Assembly: GCA_003427395.1 (NCBI GenBank) | Contig: BFEA01000051.1 | Location: 959,921-990,640 of the forward strand | Direction of reading: 5' to 3' | Source: Chara braunii | Lineage: Eukaryota > Streptophyta > Charophyceae > Charales > Characeae | Length of the DNA stretch: 30,720 nt | In this document: piece after piece, positions 29,541-30,720 of the stretch | Position numbering within the stretch: position 1 is the first letter of the stretch | Layout: each line of letters begins with the position of its first letter | Program-made: the position numbers and the translations under genes | The notes under the pieces: generated by a model | Database searches by the model: none | Told to the model about the DNA's origin: nothing | The model's input: only the letters and a program-made list of their open reading frames with translations

Positions 29541-30190
29541 ACTCAAAGATATGACCTGACCTATCAAAGACTGACGCGACATCCCATACACCACACATGT
29601 GAGAGAGGGAGGAGGGACTGCATACATGGAAGAAAGGTCCCTCCTTGCACACGCACATGGGAGAGATACCACGGATGAAGAGATGGGGGAGAGGCGCGAC
29701 AGAGATGAAGGCGAGGGAGAAAACCAAGATCGCGATAGCGAAGTCCAAAAATAGTCTCCCTGCCGAATGTCCAATGAATGTCTGCTGTAAAAATGTCGAA
29801 TCAGATCCTGGGCCTTCTGCCCGATGTAACCTCTGCCTGTAACCTCTCTCTTTTTCTCTCTCTGAAGAAGAAGAAGCAGTAGAAGAAGAAGAAGAAGAAG
29901 AAGAAGAAGAAGAAGAAGAAGGAGGAGGAAGGAGGAGAGATGGAGGGTGAGAGACGAAGAAGAAGAAGAAGATGTCGTCCTCCTCGCTATCTCACCTGCA
30001 GGTAACTCCCACCACATGTATCCTCTGTGCTGCAGGTGCGCTGGCGCGAAGACCACCTATGGCGCCCAGGTAGGATCTCCGCTGACGCAGGTATGGCCTC
30101 CGCCTCACTCGCTACCTACACCTCTACTTCTACCTCCAGCATAGCGCTGTAGCGCTGCTGCAGCATCATGTCACCCAAGAAGTGATGTTA
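29397..30190 (-). mobile_element. Repeat copy B, conserved body, inverted relative to copy A
   Basis: It reads on the minus strand and matches 6755-7500 from the leader (GCGCTATGCTGGAGGTAGA) through a GAA/GGA tract (29863-29945) to the end at 29397. Copy A has several small indels relative to it. The minus-strand frame 29400-30056 spans the tract and encodes a long Leu run; it is not taken as a gene. Confidence 0.8.
29863..29982. repeat. (GAA)n / (GGA)n microsatellite within copy B
   Basis: Mostly GAAGAAGAA at 29863-29921 with one AGCAGT break, then GGAGGAAGGAGG, and another GAA block at 29957-29972. The partner tract is at 6940-7030 in copy A. Confidence 0.92.
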
Positions 30191-30224
30191 CATCTTCGAC
30201 TCACACGGGTCCTACCGGACCTGA

Positions 30225-30500
30225 CTTAGGGCCGGAGGGACACACCAGGGCCTAAAGGCCCGACCTTTGGGGTTACAGGCCCTAAAGGCCTGATTTTGGA
30301 CCATCNCCCATCGGGTAGGCCCAAACGACACTTCGTTTGGGCCTGGCGGCGCTCTTGAAGCTGCCGCCCGCCGATTGAGGCTGAACCGTCCATCTGGACG
30401 GTTCAGGGTCTGGCCTGGCCTCGCAGCACTGAGGCCAGACCATTGCCCACCGGTATAAGTACCGGTATCCGCCTCAGTTGAGGGATCGGCCTACCGGAAC
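30225..30500 (-). repeat. Hairpin array at the head of copy B
   Basis: At least six stems follow each other: GGCCTAAAGGCC words near 30249 and 30282; GCCCAAACG/CGTTTGGGC (30319-30342); GGCGGC...GCCGCC near 30345-30370; TGAACCGTCC/ATCT/GGACGGTTCA (30382-30405); GTCTGGCCT...AGGCCAGAC near 30408-30441; ACCGGTATAAGTACCGGT (30451-30468). One unresolved base is at 30306. A TATA-like word (ACTTATACC on the minus strand) is in the last stem. Confidence 0.8.
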
Positions 30501-30720
30501 TCTACCGACACGGCATGGTCAGTGCTAGTGCATTGTTTTGATGCGCTAAACTTAGCGCAGGGGCTGAAGCAGGAGCGCAGCATAGCGCAGCAGCGAGCGG
30601 AGCAGCAGCAGGGCGACTGAGCCAGCACGGCGGCCATTGCCGCCTGAGGTACCGGGAGCTTGGAGGGTCTCTCCTCCTCTCCCTCGCCAGTCCCCTCTCT
30701 CTCTCTCTCCTCTTCCTCCT
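30501..30720. other. AGCAGC-rich spacer ending in a CT tract
   Basis: It contains a perfect stem TGCGCTAA/AC/TTAGCGCA (30542-30559), AGCAGC words, the hairpin GGCGGCCATTGCCGCC (30629-30644), and a CT-rich run from about 30668 to the window end. No gene was recognised. Confidence 0.6.

Noticed and set aside
29400-30056. A 218-residue minus-strand frame with a long Leu run
   Set aside because: The Leu run is the GAA/GGA microsatellite read on the other strand, and the rest is the non-conserved frame of the repeat tail.

Overview
This window reads as intergenic DNA from a large, repeat-rich eukaryotic nuclear genome. No intact host gene, rRNA, functional tRNA or CRISPR array could be supported. 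The recognisable coding matter is all from retroelements: a chromovirus integrase with a chromodomain, a Ty3/gypsy element whose primer-binding site resembles the plant initiator-Met one, and an L1-type LINE reverse transcriptase. That mixture suggests a plant-lineage (streptophyte) genome. A charophyte such as Chara is my guess from overall character, not something the sequence proves.

Layout. 1-2.45 kb: GA microsatellite, C-rich repeats, one terminal-inverted-repeat (TIR) element, and a palindrome-rich stretch. 2.79-3.96 kb, plus strand: remnant of a chromovirus integrase and chromodomain, broken by stops and split by a tRNA-like insertion. 4.7-6.05 kb: ATGG, 28-bp and purine minisatellites. 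6.3-7.5 kb: repeat copy A, with a hairpin-rich head, a pyrimidine tract and a conserved 0.45-kb tail; its inverted partner copy B lies at 29.4-30.5 kb. 7.5-12.8 kb: unassigned DNA with a G tract, an A-rich tract and hairpins. 12.8-20.25 kb, plus strand: a degenerate Ty3/gypsy retrotransposon in the order 5' LTR, primer-binding site, gag, protease, RT, RNase H, a PHD-like zinc finger, truncated integrase, truncated 3' LTR. 20.3-21.7 kb: AT-rich and GGCC-rich spacer with a 54-bp tandem repeat. 21.75-28.72 kb, minus strand: one old LINE ORF2, or several collinear pieces of the same kind of LINE, spread over about 7 kb and interrupted by small TIR elements and other insertions. 29.06-29.54 kb: a 238/247-bp tandem duplication joined to copy B. 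The window ends in a CT-rich tract.

The retroelement genes would once have worked together: Gag for particle assembly, protease for maturation, RT and RNase H for cDNA synthesis, integrase for insertion. Every one of them is broken here, so I expect no autonomous activity. The points most worth following up are the PHD-like finger inside the gypsy pol region, the TIR family with conserved tips and unlike interiors, the hairpin clusters rich in GGCC/GGGCC, and the nested LINE.
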